Positions 18,727-29,039 of a stretch of DNA of 64,000 nucleotides are shown here, one piece after another. The notes below the pieces were generated by a model. It saw nothing but the letters and a program-made list of their open reading frames with translations, made no database searches and was not told the DNA's origin. Numbering within the stretch: the stretch's first letter is position 1; every line of letters starts with the position of its first letter. The stretch is from assembly GCA_051004015.1 (NCBI GenBank), contig JBPCKT010000157.1, forward strand, positions 1 to 64,000. Reading direction: 5' to 3'. A program made the translations under genes and the position numbers. The DNA is from SXOA01 sp051004015 (lineage in GTDB: Bacteria > Planctomycetota > Planctomycetia > Pirellulales > Pirellulaceae).

Positions 18727-20853
18727 TCAGTGATTCATCCTGAACTCGCGGCTGGAGAGGATGGCCCACAGCAGATCTTGCAACCTTTTCTGCCGGGATT
18801 CGGCCGGCTCATTCTTGAGCTCAAGCGACCAGAACTCGGATTCGCTCCGTGTGGGCCGTCGGCTATAGGCGCGCAGGTAGAGTTGCTCGATGATTTTCGA
18901 GACTGGAAGTTCGTCTTGCCACGCAACGGCGAGAAAGCCGCTATCGCTCTGCAATCGCTCGTTCAGCAATTTGCCGTTGAGAAAATGGAGCTGCGTGGTG
19001 AGCTGGCCGAGCGAGTCCGCGCCGGCCGGGGCCGCATCGCAACTCTCCTGCCGCGAGCAAACGCCAAGGACATTCAGAGCATGTTCCGGCTTGGAGAATT
19101 CCACGAGCTGGACTGCCCGCGTTTCCGCCTTCTGATTGGGGAAGCGCTCGGAAACGCCCGTCACATCGCCAATCGCATCGAGCAAGACCTCCGCCTCCAG
19201 CGAATGCCGCGGAAATCCGGCATAAAACTGCTCGGCCACGGCACTCTGATCATCTTCAGTAACTCCGCTCCGCTGGTACGCCGCGGACAGCGCAATCAGC
19301 CGCAGCAGGTGCCGCAAGTCGTAGCCGCTGGTCACAAACTCGTCACTCAACCTCTCAAGCAGCCGCGGATGCGTGGCGGGGTTGGTTTCCCGCAGATCAT
19401 CGGCCGGCTCGACAAGGCCGCGGCCGAACATGGCTTTCCAAAGTCGATTGACCTGTGCTCGGGAAAACAGCCCGGACTTTTTTTCAATAAGCCAGTCCGC
19501 CAGCTCGCCGCGATAATCGCCGGCTGCGCCCTTATCAACCGCCAGGAATCGCTCCCCAGGGATTCTCGGCTGGGCCGGTTCGCCAGTGGCCGGGTGAGTG
19601 ATTTCCCCCGAGCCGAGCAAGCGAACGGTGCGGCCGCGGTCGACGCGGGCAAAGATGACAGCCAGGCCGTGGTAATCATCCTGCGTCCAGCGGTCGAGCG
19701 GATGGTTGTGGCAATTAGCGCACCGCAGGCGGATGCCGAGCAGCACTTCGCTGAGGTACTCGGCCTGGGCGCGAGCATCCGGCGCGGTGCGATGGAAATT
19801 GGCCGCGCCGTTTTCCCACGAGTCTCCGCCGGCCACGAGCATCTCCTTGGCCATCCGGTCCAGGGGCGTTTTGGCTTGCACCTGCTCGCGAATCCAGGCA
19901 TGAAAGGCCTGTGTTCCTCGCTCATCATTCGGCCCGGTCCGCACCCGAAATTGCCGCGCGAGACGCCAGGTCCAATAGTCCACAAAAGCCTCGGACGCTA
20001 ACAGCCGTTCCACGAGGCGCTCGTATTTTCCAGATTTGTTTTCCGCCAAATAGCTCTCCACGTCGGCAGCGCTCGGCAGCCGGCCAGTGAGGCTGAGGGA
20101 AAGGCGGCGGAGGAGTGCGGCCTCGCTGGCCCGCGTACGGGGCTCCAATCCCAGGTCGGCAAGCGCGGTCAGGACTTCATCATCAATCCAGTTGTGGCGA
20201 GTGGCCTGACTCAAATCGAGTGGTTTTCCTTCTCGGCGCGCGGTGATCGAGAGCGACCGCACCTGCGAGAGGTAGCGGACCGTGACCGTATGTCGTCCGG
20301 GGCGAAGGACGGTAAACAAACCGGCTCCTTTCCCCGCCAGAGCCGAGTCATCCCCCGGCGTGAACACGGACATGTCTGTCACATCCCGCTTTGTCCCATC
20401 GTCCAGTTCCGCGAACACCAGAATTTTCGCCTGAAAGGGGAGCGCCGTTCCCACCACGGCAGCAGGCTGTAGCGAGATGCTTCGCAGCAGACCCGTGGTC
20501 GCTCGCGGCGCACCGGCAGCCACCCAGCTTGTCAGGAGTTGGGCCTCGGCACCGTCAAAGTCAAAACGCACGCCCCCTTCGTGATCGATCATTCCCGCCG
20601 GCTTGGCGATGAAGAGGCTGTCGGCAGGTTTGGCCCGATTGATCCGCCGCCCTTCCAGCTCGCGCACGAGCGAGTCATAGTCCGCCGCGGGATTGCCGGC
20701 AAACAGCGAGAGCTTCAGCCCGCCGCGTCCAGCCGCCGCTCCGTGGCAAGCACCGGCATTGCAACCGGCCTTGGTCAATAGCGGCAGCACTTCGGTCTCG
20801 AACCGCGGGGGTTCAGCGGCCAGCAGCATCGCGGCCAGGGCGAGGGCGTGCAT
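18727..20853 (-). CDS. DUF1549/DUF1553 cytochrome-like secreted protein
   Basis: A 708-residue protein. After a short signal (MHALALAAMLLAAEP) comes a Cys-rich segment 'AGCNAGACHGAAAG' of the type seen at the N-terminus of this family, then an Ig-like domain (about 125-205), a DUF1549 part (about 225-430, with CxxCH motif 'CANCHNHPLDRW') and a DUF1553 part (about 470-690, 'RAQVNRLWKAMFGRGLVEP'). A haem or redox role is inferred from the Cys motifs. It lacks an adjacent DUF1501 partner, unlike 34392-36152; its neighbour is the small unknown at 18065. Confidence 0.9.
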   Translation of the reverse strand: MHALALAAMLLAAEPPRFETEVLPLLTKAGCNAGACHGAAAGRGGLKLSLFAGNPAADYDSLVRELEGRRINRAKPADSLFIAKPAGMIDHEGGVRFDFDGAEAQLLTSWVAAGAPRATTGLLRSISLQPAAVVGTALPFQAKILVFAELDDGTKRDVTDMSVFTPGDDSALAGKGAGLFTVLRPGRHTVTVRYLSQVRSLSITARREGKPLDLSQATRHNWIDDEVLTALADLGLEPRTRASEAALLRRLSLSLTGRLPSAADVESYLAENKSGKYERLVERLLASEAFVDYWTWRLARQFRVRTGPNDERGTQAFHAWIREQVQAKTPLDRMAKEMLVAGGDSWENGAANFHRTAPDARAQAEYLSEVLLGIRLRCANCHNHPLDRWTQDDYHGLAVIFARVDRGRTVRLLGSGEITHPATGEPAQPRIPGERFLAVDKGAAGDYRGELADWLIEKKSGLFSRAQVNRLWKAMFGRGLVEPADDLRETNPATHPRLLERLSDEFVTSGYDLRHLLRLIALSAAYQRSGVTEDDQSAVAEQFYAGFPRHSLEAEVLLDAIGDVTGVSERFPNQKAETRAVQLVEFSKPEHALNVLGVCSRQESCDAAPAGADSLGQLTTQLHFLNGKLLNERLQSDSGFLAVAWQDELPVSKIIEQLYLRAYSRRPTRSESEFWSLELKNEPAESRQKRLQDLLWAILSSREFRMNH

Positions 20854-20924
20854 GGAATGCGGGGAAGGAGGTTACAATACAGGAAGCGTCCTTCAGAATA
20901 CCATCTCCGCCGGGAAATTCCTGC

Positions 20925-21827
20925 ATGCTCCTTCGCTGGCTGGTCAACAATTACCTACGTGAGGCGGCTCAAGGAAAGCTGCAATCGGTCCTTGCGGAGA
21001 CCTTCCGTGGCGCCAATCCTGGCGCGGCGGCCGGTGCCGAAACTCAGACAGCCAAGGATCCTGGTCCGCCGGAGCTGGCTCCCCCCTGCGATGTGGCCAT
21101 CATCTTCGCCCTCGGCATCGAAGCCGGCGGCATGGTCGACAAGATGAGCGGGGCAACATCGACGCAGTGCAAGACGTTCATGGAACATGCCGGCAGCGTC
21201 AACGGCCAGGAAGTCGTCATCGCAGAATCGGGGGCCGGCCTGGAAGCTGCTGCGGCAGCGACAGCCGAGGTCATCAAATTCCATGAGCCGGCCTGGGTCA
21301 TTTCCGCCGGATTTGCGGGGGGCTTGGCTGCGGGACCAGGCAAGGGAGATTTCCTGATGGCTGATCAGGTCGTGAACCTGCAAGGGGAGCGCCTGGAAGT
21401 CGGCCTCAAGCTCTCGCCCGAAGCCATTGCCGCCACGAAGAGGCTGCATGTTGGCCGGCTGCTCTCGGTGGAGAAATTGATTGGCTTGCCCGCCGAGAAA
21501 AAGAAGCTGGGTGAGGAGCATCAGGCCCTGGCCTGCGACATGGAGTCCTTCGCCGTTGCCGACACGTGCCGCCGGCTCAAAACCCGTTTTCTATCGGTTC
21601 GTGTCATCAGCGACGGCGTGGACGACCAGCTTCCCAAGGAGGTGGAACAAATGATGAAGCAGACCACGTTGGGAGCCAAGCTGGCCTCGGCCGCCAAAGC
21701 CGTCTACTCCCGCCCGCAAAGCGCCGCCGATATGTGGAAGCTGCAGGAAGAGGCCCTCAAGGCTTCCGACCGCCTGGCACGTTTCCTGGTGAGCATGTTG
21801 CCGCAACTGACGGACGGCAAAAGCTGA
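20925..21827 (+). CDS. MTA/SAH nucleosidase-like phosphorylase superfamily protein
   Basis: A 300-residue protein of the PNP/UDP phosphorylase superfamily. The first 50 residues are an extension. Active-site-type features are kept: 'IIFALGIEAGGM' (general acid region), 'SAGFAGGL', 'CDMESFAVA' (ribose-contacting ME) and 'VRVISDGVDD' (purine-contacting SD). The likely reaction is hydrolysis of a methylthio- or adenosyl-type nucleoside; some relatives act on adenosylhopane. It starts at ATG 20925, divergent from the DUF1549/1553 gene. Confidence 0.82.
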   Translation: MLLRWLVNNYLREAAQGKLQSVLAETFRGANPGAAAGAETQTAKDPGPPELAPPCDVAIIFALGIEAGGMVDKMSGATSTQCKTFMEHAGSVNGQEVVIAESGAGLEAAAAATAEVIKFHEPAWVISAGFAGGLAAGPGKGDFLMADQVVNLQGERLEVGLKLSPEAIAATKRLHVGRLLSVEKLIGLPAEKKKLGEEHQALACDMESFAVADTCRRLKTRFLSVRVISDGVDDQLPKEVEQMMKQTTLGAKLASAAKAVYSRPQSAADMWKLQEEALKASDRLARFLVSMLPQLTDGKS

Positions 21828-22010
21828 CGTACCAGTGAGTACAATTGCTGGTCGCTCCTCGCTTTGAACTGGGGAACTCGTGCGCGCCGACATACGTCTT
21901 TCCAGTGAAAGCATGGCGTTCAAACGGGGTTTTACCTAGAATGAACAAGTCCTCGCAAGTGAGGAAAATGCTTTGGGTTAGGCACTAGCGGCTGGCTGGA
22001 AACGAACATC

Positions 22011-24467
22011 ATGTCCGAAGAATTCGATCCGTACAAAGCGTGGCTGGATATTGAGAACAAGACCGCCAGCACCACCTATTACAAGCTACTTGGGCTGCCG
22101 GAGTTCGAAACCAACCAGGACCGAATCACGGCTGCTGCGGACAAGGCGATTCGCAAGATCCGCTCGCAAAAGCCCGGGGAACATCTGGCCGAGTGGTCCA
22201 AAATCCTGGATGAGCTGCAGGACGTGAAGGCGCAACTGCTGGATGCCCAGAAGAAGGCCGCCTACGACGATGACTTGCGGTTCGCCGATGAATTTGTCCG
22301 CGAACTGGAAGGAGGCATCCAGCGCGATCCCGCGGCAGTAGTCGTGGCTGCTGCGGCGACCACCAAGAAGACGGAGTCTCGTCCGGTCAAGCACGACCCA
22401 CGTTATCCACCGGGAATGGCTCCCAAGAGCATTTCGGCTCCGCCACCGGCCAAAGCAACTACCGAGGAAATCGAACTGCGAGTCGGGCCAAGTCCCAAAA
22501 CGATTGACAGGAAAGATTCACCGTTTTATCCACCGTCGCGTCCGGCAGTCGATAAGGCGAAGCCCCCAGCGCCCGAAGCGACGCCGACTTCTGCTGCGCC
22601 TGCGACTCCATTAGCAGACACGCCGGCGCCGACGAATGACGTCCTTCCCCCTGGCGCTGCGTCGTCACCTCTACCGGCCGCTCCCCTAAGTCCGACAGGG
22701 CACCAATCAGCTCCTTATCAACAACCTCAGCCCACTGCCTACCCCCAAGCGCCCGCTCCGTATCCGTATCAACAGCCGGGTGGATATCCACAGCAGCCAG
22801 GTTACTATCCGCAGCAGTCGGCGGGCTACCCGCAAAACTACTATCCGCCTCCTGCCGGACAACCGCCGATGGCGGCTTACCCGATGCCCGGTCATCCGAT
22901 GCAGGCGCATCCCATGCCGCAATCGGGATATGGTTACGGCGCACCGATGGCACAACCCCTGCCGCAGCCGATGGGCTATGGAGCACCGGGGATGCCAGGA
23001 CCTTATGCCGGCATGTCGCCGATGGCCGGGCCGATGTATGGAGTCCCGATGGCGATGCCGATGGGGTCGCAGGCCTACATGCCGCCGCCGGCTCCCGCGG
23101 CGCTCGACCCGATGGCGCCCGTGGCCATTCCGGGAACGGCAATGGCCGGCGGAATAGGGAGTTCCGCACCGCTGGCCACGCCCTATGGTGCGCCCTCGGC
23201 AGCGATGATGTCGCCGCCAATGGCCGCGATTCCCTTGGGAACTGCCGTCGTGACAGCGGGTGCGTCACCACCTGGCTCGCCCCCAAATGAAGTTTCGACA
23301 ACTCAAGTCGATGAACCCACCAAGGAAGTTCGCCGCAGCTCAGCATCCTCGGTCATGCTGGCGGCGAAGCGCGAGAAGAGCTCCCAGATGACGCTGATGC
23401 TAGTCGGCGTGGGGGGCTTGCTCCTGGTGGTTGTGGCAGTGCTGGGCTTCTTCGCGGCAAATGGCAATTTCGGCAGCGGCGATGTGGCTAACAATCCGCC
23501 GGATAAGTCAGGGCTGAATACTCCCGGGGTTACGCCCGAGAAATCACCGACTGTCACGGTGCCACCGGTTGCTCCCCTTCGCCCGGAAAATCCCCCGATT
23601 AAACCCGAGCCCGCGAAGCCGGAAAAAACAAAACTCCCCGAAACCAAACCGATGCCCGAAATTCCGGCAGTAACGAAACCGCCGGCACCGAAGCCTGAAC
23701 CAGCCAAGCCAGAGCCACCAAAACCAGAACCCGCGAAGCCGGAGCCGAAACCTGAACCGAAGCCCGAGCCGCCGGCGGCCGATATGCCGACGAAGGAGGA
23801 ATTGGTTCAGCTTGGCAAGGCGCTGCAGAGTGCGAAGGCCGCCTTGGGCGAATTCAACTTTGCCGAAGCGGACGCCGAGCTCGCCAAGGCCGATAAGCTG
23901 GTCAAGTTGCCAGAGCACATGAGTAAGCTGACTCGCCTCAAAGAAGTGGCGGGTTATGTCAAACAGTTCCGCGACCGTTTGGTTCAAGCTGCCACGGAGA
24001 TGGAGCCCGCGGAGTCCTTCAAGGTCGGCTCCAGCACTTTTGTGGGCATGATAGAGGCCGACCAGAAACAGGTCATCCTAAAGATTGCCGGCCAGAGCAG
24101 GACGTATCAGTACAGCGACCTGCCGGTCGGCCTGGCCGCGGCACTCGCGGACATGAAGCTGGAGGGATCCGACCCGGTTTCGCGGGTCGTCAAAGGTGCA
24201 TACGTCGCCTGTCACCGCAGCGCCACCCCGGATCAACTCCAGCAAGCCAAGTCCTGGTGGGACGAGGCCACTCTCGGTGGAGCCGACGTCAGTCACCTGC
24301 TGCCATTCCTGACGGACTCTTACGACCTGGCGAAGGACTTCGACAAGCTGAAGAAGAGCGAAGCCGCGGCGAAGCCTGATACGAAAGGGGAATCCAAAAA
24401 GGGCACTCTCCAGCCGAACGCCAAGGGGACGCCTGATGCCAAGGCGATTCTGGAAGGAAAATCGTAG
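22011..24467 (+). CDS. Membrane protein with J-like N-terminal domain and disordered Pro/Met/Tyr-rich region
   Basis: An 818-residue protein. Residues about 18-90 resemble a J domain ('TYYKLLGLPEFETNQDRI' ... 'LLDAQKKAAYDDDLRF') but no HPD tripeptide is present. Residues about 130-430 are disordered, rich in Pro, Gln, Met, Gly and Tyr (repeats like GYPQQPGYYPQQ and MGYGAPGMPGPY). One membrane span lies at about 460-482 (LMLVGVGGLLLVVVAVLGFF), then a Pro/Glu/Lys repeat like those of TonB spacers (about 517-593) and a C-terminal globular part. The layout fits cytoplasmic J-like and disordered parts, with a stiff periplasmic arm. Function unknown. Confidence 0.82.
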   Translation: MSEEFDPYKAWLDIENKTASTTYYKLLGLPEFETNQDRITAAADKAIRKIRSQKPGEHLAEWSKILDELQDVKAQLLDAQKKAAYDDDLRFADEFVRELEGGIQRDPAAVVVAAAATTKKTESRPVKHDPRYPPGMAPKSISAPPPAKATTEEIELRVGPSPKTIDRKDSPFYPPSRPAVDKAKPPAPEATPTSAAPATPLADTPAPTNDVLPPGAASSPLPAAPLSPTGHQSAPYQQPQPTAYPQAPAPYPYQQPGGYPQQPGYYPQQSAGYPQNYYPPPAGQPPMAAYPMPGHPMQAHPMPQSGYGYGAPMAQPLPQPMGYGAPGMPGPYAGMSPMAGPMYGVPMAMPMGSQAYMPPPAPAALDPMAPVAIPGTAMAGGIGSSAPLATPYGAPSAAMMSPPMAAIPLGTAVVTAGASPPGSPPNEVSTTQVDEPTKEVRRSSASSVMLAAKREKSSQMTLMLVGVGGLLLVVVAVLGFFAANGNFGSGDVANNPPDKSGLNTPGVTPEKSPTVTVPPVAPLRPENPPIKPEPAKPEKTKLPETKPMPEIPAVTKPPAPKPEPAKPEPPKPEPAKPEPKPEPKPEPPAADMPTKEELVQLGKALQSAKAALGEFNFAEADAELAKADKLVKLPEHMSKLTRLKEVAGYVKQFRDRLVQAATEMEPAESFKVGSSTFVGMIEADQKQVILKIAGQSRTYQYSDLPVGLAAALADMKLEGSDPVSRVVKGAYVACHRSATPDQLQQAKSWWDEATLGGADVSHLLPFLTDSYDLAKDFDKLKKSEAAAKPDTKGESKKGTLQPNAKGTPDAKAILEGKS

Positions 24468-24741
24468 AGGCCGCCCTGCCCGCCCGTCACCTCTCTTAGG
24501 TGGTTCTTTGGCGAGCTATCAAAAAAATGTGCTCGGGTCAATTTTTTCAGAGGGATTTCAATGACCTGACCGGGTGGGGCTAACATGCTTTTTTCGATAA
24601 AGCAGGAATCTTCTGGGATTTCCGGCCCGGTTTTGCTGTTCTTTTGCGATTTTAGTAGTAACGGATGCAAGCTGCGCCTCGCACCTGCGCAGATGCGGAC
24701 TCATACATCTATTTTCCTCTCCCCCTACTACGGTTATCCCT

Positions 24742-27700
24742 GTGAAAATCTCCCCCCGAATGAACGCGACGCATTCCCGCGCCGCGAAGAAAAGACACCG
24801 GCGATTATTCCTGGAACCTCTGGAGCCGCGGATTGTGCTGGCCATCGATGGGCTGGTGAGCTGGTATCGGGCGGAGGGGAATCCGAACGATTCGGCCGGC
24901 GGCAATAATGGAGCGTTTGTTGGAGGTGCTACTACCACAAATATAGATCCACTGCGTGGGACTGCATCAGGGAACTGGACTGTGTTGCAAGGCAAGGTCG
25001 GCCAAGCGTTTTACTTCAACGAATCGCCCACACATGTTGCGATTCCGAACAGCCCGTCGCTCGCATTACAGACATTTACGATTGACGCTTGGGTGAAACC
25101 AAACTATTTCGGCAGTGTTGCCGATGCCACTGGAGCTGAGATAGTCGGCAAGAACCTGCCGGGCGTGTCGTCCGCTACCTCCGTGTCCATCCTGGGTCCG
25201 GGCAGTACCGGAAGGTTCACGTTCGCCATCAGCCTGAGCAACGGGAGTCAGCCGTTCTTCAGCAGCGCCATTGGATTTGCTCTGGACGTGTGGCACCATG
25301 TCGCCATGACCTGGGACGGGACGTTTTTGCGTGGCTATGTCGATGGCCAGCCGCAAGGGGCAGGCGAAGTTGGACCAGGACTCATTTCGTACGATCCAAC
25401 CACGCCGTGGACAATCGGGGGTCACGTTGGCGCCGGTCCAAGTCTTGCCAATCGCCATTACGAAGGCAAAATCGATGAAGTGGGATTCTACAACCGTGCC
25501 TTTACGTTGCCAGAAGTGCAGTCACTTCATACGAACAATGCACCTACCGCCAACAATGATGTTGGGTCCGTAAATGAGGATCAGGTGCTAAGCGTGCCAG
25601 TGCTGGCGAACGACGTTGACCCGGAAGCAGTTGCGATGACTGCGGTGCTGGTCGCCGGTCCCAGCCACGGAAGCGTGACGCTGAATGCCGATGGTTCGTA
25701 CTCATACACACCGGTTGCCAACTATAACGGCGCAGACTCTTTCCAATACAAAGCCAGCGACGGCGTGCGACTTAGCAATGTCGCCACAGTCAACCTCACA
25801 GTGATACCTGTCGCCGATGCTCCCGTGTTGGCCCCAATCGGCAACCGCTCGGTGGTGGAAGGCTCGCTCCTGACCTTCACCGCAACGGCCACCGATGCGG
25901 ACATGGGAGATACCCTGACCTTCAGCCTGCAGGGCGCTCCGGCGGGAGCTGCTATCCATCCCCAAACCGGCGTCTTCACTTGGACCCCGACCGCGGAGCA
26001 GGGGCCGGGGACGTTCAATGTGGATGTGACGGTCAGCGACGGCACTCCTTCCGCGCCCGATGTCGAAACCATAGCCATCACTGTCACGGAACCGCCATCG
26101 AATCAATCCCCGGTGGTAACGGGGCTCGCTTTGGATGATGCGAGCATCGACGAGAATGGCAGCGTCGTCCTCAGCGGCCTGGTCACCGATGCAGACTCGG
26201 CGGATACCCATACGGTGACTATCGATTGGGGCGATGGTTCCGCTCCGCAGGTAATCCCGGTGAACCCGACAACACGGGCATTCAATGCCGCTCATCCGTA
26301 TCTGGACGACAATCCGACCTCCACGCCAAGCGACAACTATTTGATTCAAGCCCGCGCCGAGGATAACCAAGGAGCCGTCAGCCCCGTTGTCACGATTGGC
26401 CTGGTGTTGAATAACGTGGCACCCGCGGTCGATCCGATCACCGGGCCATCCTTCGGTGTGCAAGGTCAATCGCTCGCATTCACAGGAAGCTACTCGGATG
26501 TCGGCACCGCGGATACTCAGACTGCCTCCTGGCTAGTTATCGACGGGTCAAGCGCGGTCGTCGCGTCCGGGTCGGGAACGAGCTTCAGCTTCACTCCACT
26601 CGCGGTAGACACCTACACTGTCCAGTTCAGCGTCACCGACGACGACGGCGGGACGACGGCGGTTTCCAAGTCGGTCAACGTAGCGTCGGTGCAGATGCTG
26701 CCGGATCCTGACCGGCCAGGGATGACGATGCTGGTCATCGGCGGAACCGCCGTGAGCGACACGATCACGCTTACGCCCACGGCCATTACCGGCGAATATA
26801 GCCTGAACCTGAACGGCCTGATCCTGGGCCCTTACGCGCCGACGGGTTGCGTGCAGATTTATGGCGGCGGCGGCAGCGATTCGATTGTTTTGAACGGCAA
26901 CTCGTCGGTCAACGCCTTCGAGGTGCATGACGGCTGGCTGGTCCTCAACTCGCTGCCGTTCTTTGACCACGACATTGAAAATCGCCAAATCAATGCGCTC
27001 GGCAGCGGCGATACGATCGCGGCCTACGACGGCAGCGTTACGATTGATGGCGGCTCGGCGAGCGACATCCTGGTTGCCGCCGGCCCCGGCAGCCATGCCT
27101 GGCTGATTACGGCTCAAAACGCGGGGAGCCTGGACGGCCAGATCTTTTTTACACAGGTCGAGCAGTTGGTCGGAGGGAGCGATGCCGACACTTTCCAGCT
27201 TGTGGGCAGCGCCCGTGTCAGCGGCTCCCTGAAGGGGGGCGGCGGCAGCGATGTGCTCATCGCGGCTGATTCTGACAACACCTGGGTGATCGGTTCAGCC
27301 AATGCGGGCACTGTCAAGAACACCAGTTTCAGCGGCTTTGAGACGCTGCGCGGCGGGAGCGGTGCCGATACCTTCCGCATCGTCCAGGGAGTGACGTTCG
27401 CTGGCTCGCTCGATGGCGCGGACGGTGCTGACGAGCTCAATTATTCGGCCTATACGTCCGCGGTCGAAGTGAATCTCGACCTGGGAACCGCCACGGGAGT
27501 CAGCGGAGTGATTGGGATTGAGAACACCACCGGTGGCAATGGAAACGATTTCCTCGTCGGGAGCGCGGCCGCCAATAACATTTCCGGTGGCAACGGCGAG
27601 GACATCATCCTGGGCTGGAGCGGCATCGACACGCTGAGCGGCAACTCCGGCAGCGATCTGGTCGTGGGGGGGTCGGGGGGAGACACCCTTCACGGCAACA

Positions 27701-27972
27701 ACATGGACGACATCCTTGTCGGTGGCAAGCTCGCTTATGCGGACGAGGTCAAAACCATCGACCGGGGGGCCCTGGAAGCCATTCTGGCGATTTGGCGCAC
27801 ACCCATCTCCTATTCCACTCGGACTGCCACCTTAAGGGGCGGTTTGCTGAATAGCTCAGCCGTGCTTGACGATTACGCCGTGGACAAGCTCTATGGCGAT
27901 GCGGGCGTGGATTGGTTTTTGATAGGGATTGGTGACGAAGTGAAACCCGGTAAAGGCGAAGACACTAACTAG
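24742..27972 (+). CDS. Large secreted adhesin-like protein (LamG, cadherin-like, PKD, RTX-like repeats)
   Basis: A 1,076-residue protein. The N-terminus is basic and ends 'RRLFLEPLEPRIVLAIDG', the planctomycete tag on giant secreted proteins. In order: LamG/concanavalin-like domain (about 35-260), cadherin/tandem-95-like domain ('NEDQVLSVPVLANDVDPEA', about 268-355), further Ig/cadherin folds (about 356-560), a PKD-like domain (about 560-650) and glycine-rich calcium-binding RTX-type turns ('GGSGADTF', 'SGGNGEDIILGWSG', about 820-1000). GTG 24742 or ATG 24760 can be the start; neither has a clear ribosome site. Likely a cell-surface adhesion or matrix protein. Confidence 0.85.
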   Translation: MKISPRMNATHSRAAKKRHRRLFLEPLEPRIVLAIDGLVSWYRAEGNPNDSAGGNNGAFVGGATTTNIDPLRGTASGNWTVLQGKVGQAFYFNESPTHVAIPNSPSLALQTFTIDAWVKPNYFGSVADATGAEIVGKNLPGVSSATSVSILGPGSTGRFTFAISLSNGSQPFFSSAIGFALDVWHHVAMTWDGTFLRGYVDGQPQGAGEVGPGLISYDPTTPWTIGGHVGAGPSLANRHYEGKIDEVGFYNRAFTLPEVQSLHTNNAPTANNDVGSVNEDQVLSVPVLANDVDPEAVAMTAVLVAGPSHGSVTLNADGSYSYTPVANYNGADSFQYKASDGVRLSNVATVNLTVIPVADAPVLAPIGNRSVVEGSLLTFTATATDADMGDTLTFSLQGAPAGAAIHPQTGVFTWTPTAEQGPGTFNVDVTVSDGTPSAPDVETIAITVTEPPSNQSPVVTGLALDDASIDENGSVVLSGLVTDADSADTHTVTIDWGDGSAPQVIPVNPTTRAFNAAHPYLDDNPTSTPSDNYLIQARAEDNQGAVSPVVTIGLVLNNVAPAVDPITGPSFGVQGQSLAFTGSYSDVGTADTQTASWLVIDGSSAVVASGSGTSFSFTPLAVDTYTVQFSVTDDDGGTTAVSKSVNVASVQMLPDPDRPGMTMLVIGGTAVSDTITLTPTAITGEYSLNLNGLILGPYAPTGCVQIYGGGGSDSIVLNGNSSVNAFEVHDGWLVLNSLPFFDHDIENRQINALGSGDTIAAYDGSVTIDGGSASDILVAAGPGSHAWLITAQNAGSLDGQIFFTQVEQLVGGSDADTFQLVGSARVSGSLKGGGGSDVLIAADSDNTWVIGSANAGTVKNTSFSGFETLRGGSGADTFRIVQGVTFAGSLDGADGADELNYSAYTSAVEVNLDLGTATGVSGVIGIENTTGGNGNDFLVGSAAANNISGGNGEDIILGWSGIDTLSGNSGSDLVVGGSGGDTLHGNNMDDILVGGKLAYADEVKTIDRGALEAILAIWRTPISYSTRTATLRGGLLNSSAVLDDYAVDKLYGDAGVDWFLIGIGDEVKPGKGEDTN

Positions 27973-28001
27973 GTGTAGAGTCCGCAGAACAGAAAGCGCG
28001 C

Positions 28002-28841
28002 CTAGGTGTTTGCCGCCGGAGAGGCCGTGCCGAAAACGGGCACCGGCGCGTGCAGGGGTGGTGGAACGAGAGGTTCCGCGGTCGGCTTGGCCGCCGGCAG
28101 CTTGATGATGAAAGCGGTTCCTTTGCCGACGGTGGATTCGACACGGATACGGCCACGGTGAGCGTCAATGATGGACTTGCAAGTGGATAGCCCCAGCCCC
28201 GTTCCTCCCTTGCCGCTTTCGTCCGGTCCTTTCTTGGTGGTATAGAACCGGTCAAAGATTCGCGGCAGCTTGTCCGCGGGGATGCCGCTGCCGGTGTCCC
28301 GCACGGTCAGATCCACCATGCCGCTGGTTTTGTCATGGTCGAGCTTGATGATCACGCGGCCGCCGCTAGGCATGGCCTGGCGGGCGTTGATGAGCAGGTT
28401 CAGCAGCACCTGCTGGATCTGGTTGCCGCTGGCGATCACTTCCGGCACCTTGGCAAATTGCAGCTCCACGGAAATTCGGTACTTCGAAAGCTCTCGCTCC
28501 AGCAGGACCAGGCACTCGTCAATGATCTTCGGCAGATCGGTCGGCTCCATGTCGCCGGATCGGTTGCGGGCCATGGCCAGGACACTGCCGGTGATTTTGG
28601 CGGCGCGCTGGCTGGCATCCAGAATTTTTTGCAGGGCCTTGTCCCGCGTCGGCTCATCCTTGTGCCGCAATCCAAGCCGGGCATAGTTCAGGATCGTCAT
28701 CAGCACGTTATTGAACTCGTGGGTCGTCGTGCTAACGAGCTCCCCCAGCGCCGTCATTTTCTGGGCTTCCGCCAACTGCTGCTCGAGCGCGGCAATCTGG
28801 TCGGCGGGGGAAGGCGGCTGGCCGTGTGAAGTTCTGGTCAT
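28002..28841 (-). CDS. Soluble sensor histidine kinase
   Basis: A 279-residue kinase with no membrane span. A short coiled coil (about 13-28) leads to HisKA with His41 in 'TTTHEFNN', then HATPase_c with N box 'QVLLNLLINARQAM', G1 'DTGSGIP', F box 'FDRFYTTK' and G2 'GGTGLGLS'. The tail is Pro-rich. No sensor domain or adjacent regulator, so it is an orphan; the receivers at 59638-64000 are far away. ATG 28841 is preferred over an upstream TTG at 28877. Convergent with the adhesin gene. Confidence 0.9.
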   Translation of the reverse strand: MTRTSHGQPPSPADQIAALEQQLAEAQKMTALGELVSTTTHEFNNVLMTILNYARLGLRHKDEPTRDKALQKILDASQRAAKITGSVLAMARNRSGDMEPTDLPKIIDECLVLLERELSKYRISVELQFAKVPEVIASGNQIQQVLLNLLINARQAMPSGGRVIIKLDHDKTSGMVDLTVRDTGSGIPADKLPRIFDRFYTTKKGPDESGKGGTGLGLSTCKSIIDAHRGRIRVESTVGKGTAFIIKLPAAKPTAEPLVPPPLHAPVPVFGTASPAANT

Positions 28842-28988
28842 GCAATCCCTTCGTACCGAGCTATTTGAACCAAACAACTGCCTGGCCCACGCAGATCGCG
28901 CAGCTTGAATCTGGCCAACCTGGAACCCAACCCCACCTCTCCTTCACGGTATCGTCGAAACGAACTGGCCCCCATCAGCGCCCCGCGT

Positions 28989-28994
28989 TATAAT
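28989..28994 (+). promoter_or_regulatory. Possible -10 box TATAAT
   Basis: TATAAT lies 45 bp upstream of the ATG at 29040. No good -35 is seen at the usual spacing. Confidence 0.25.
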
Positions 28995-29039
28995 CCGGCC
29001 CGACAATCCGCCACGGACAGGCGACATGGAGAAGCTAGG

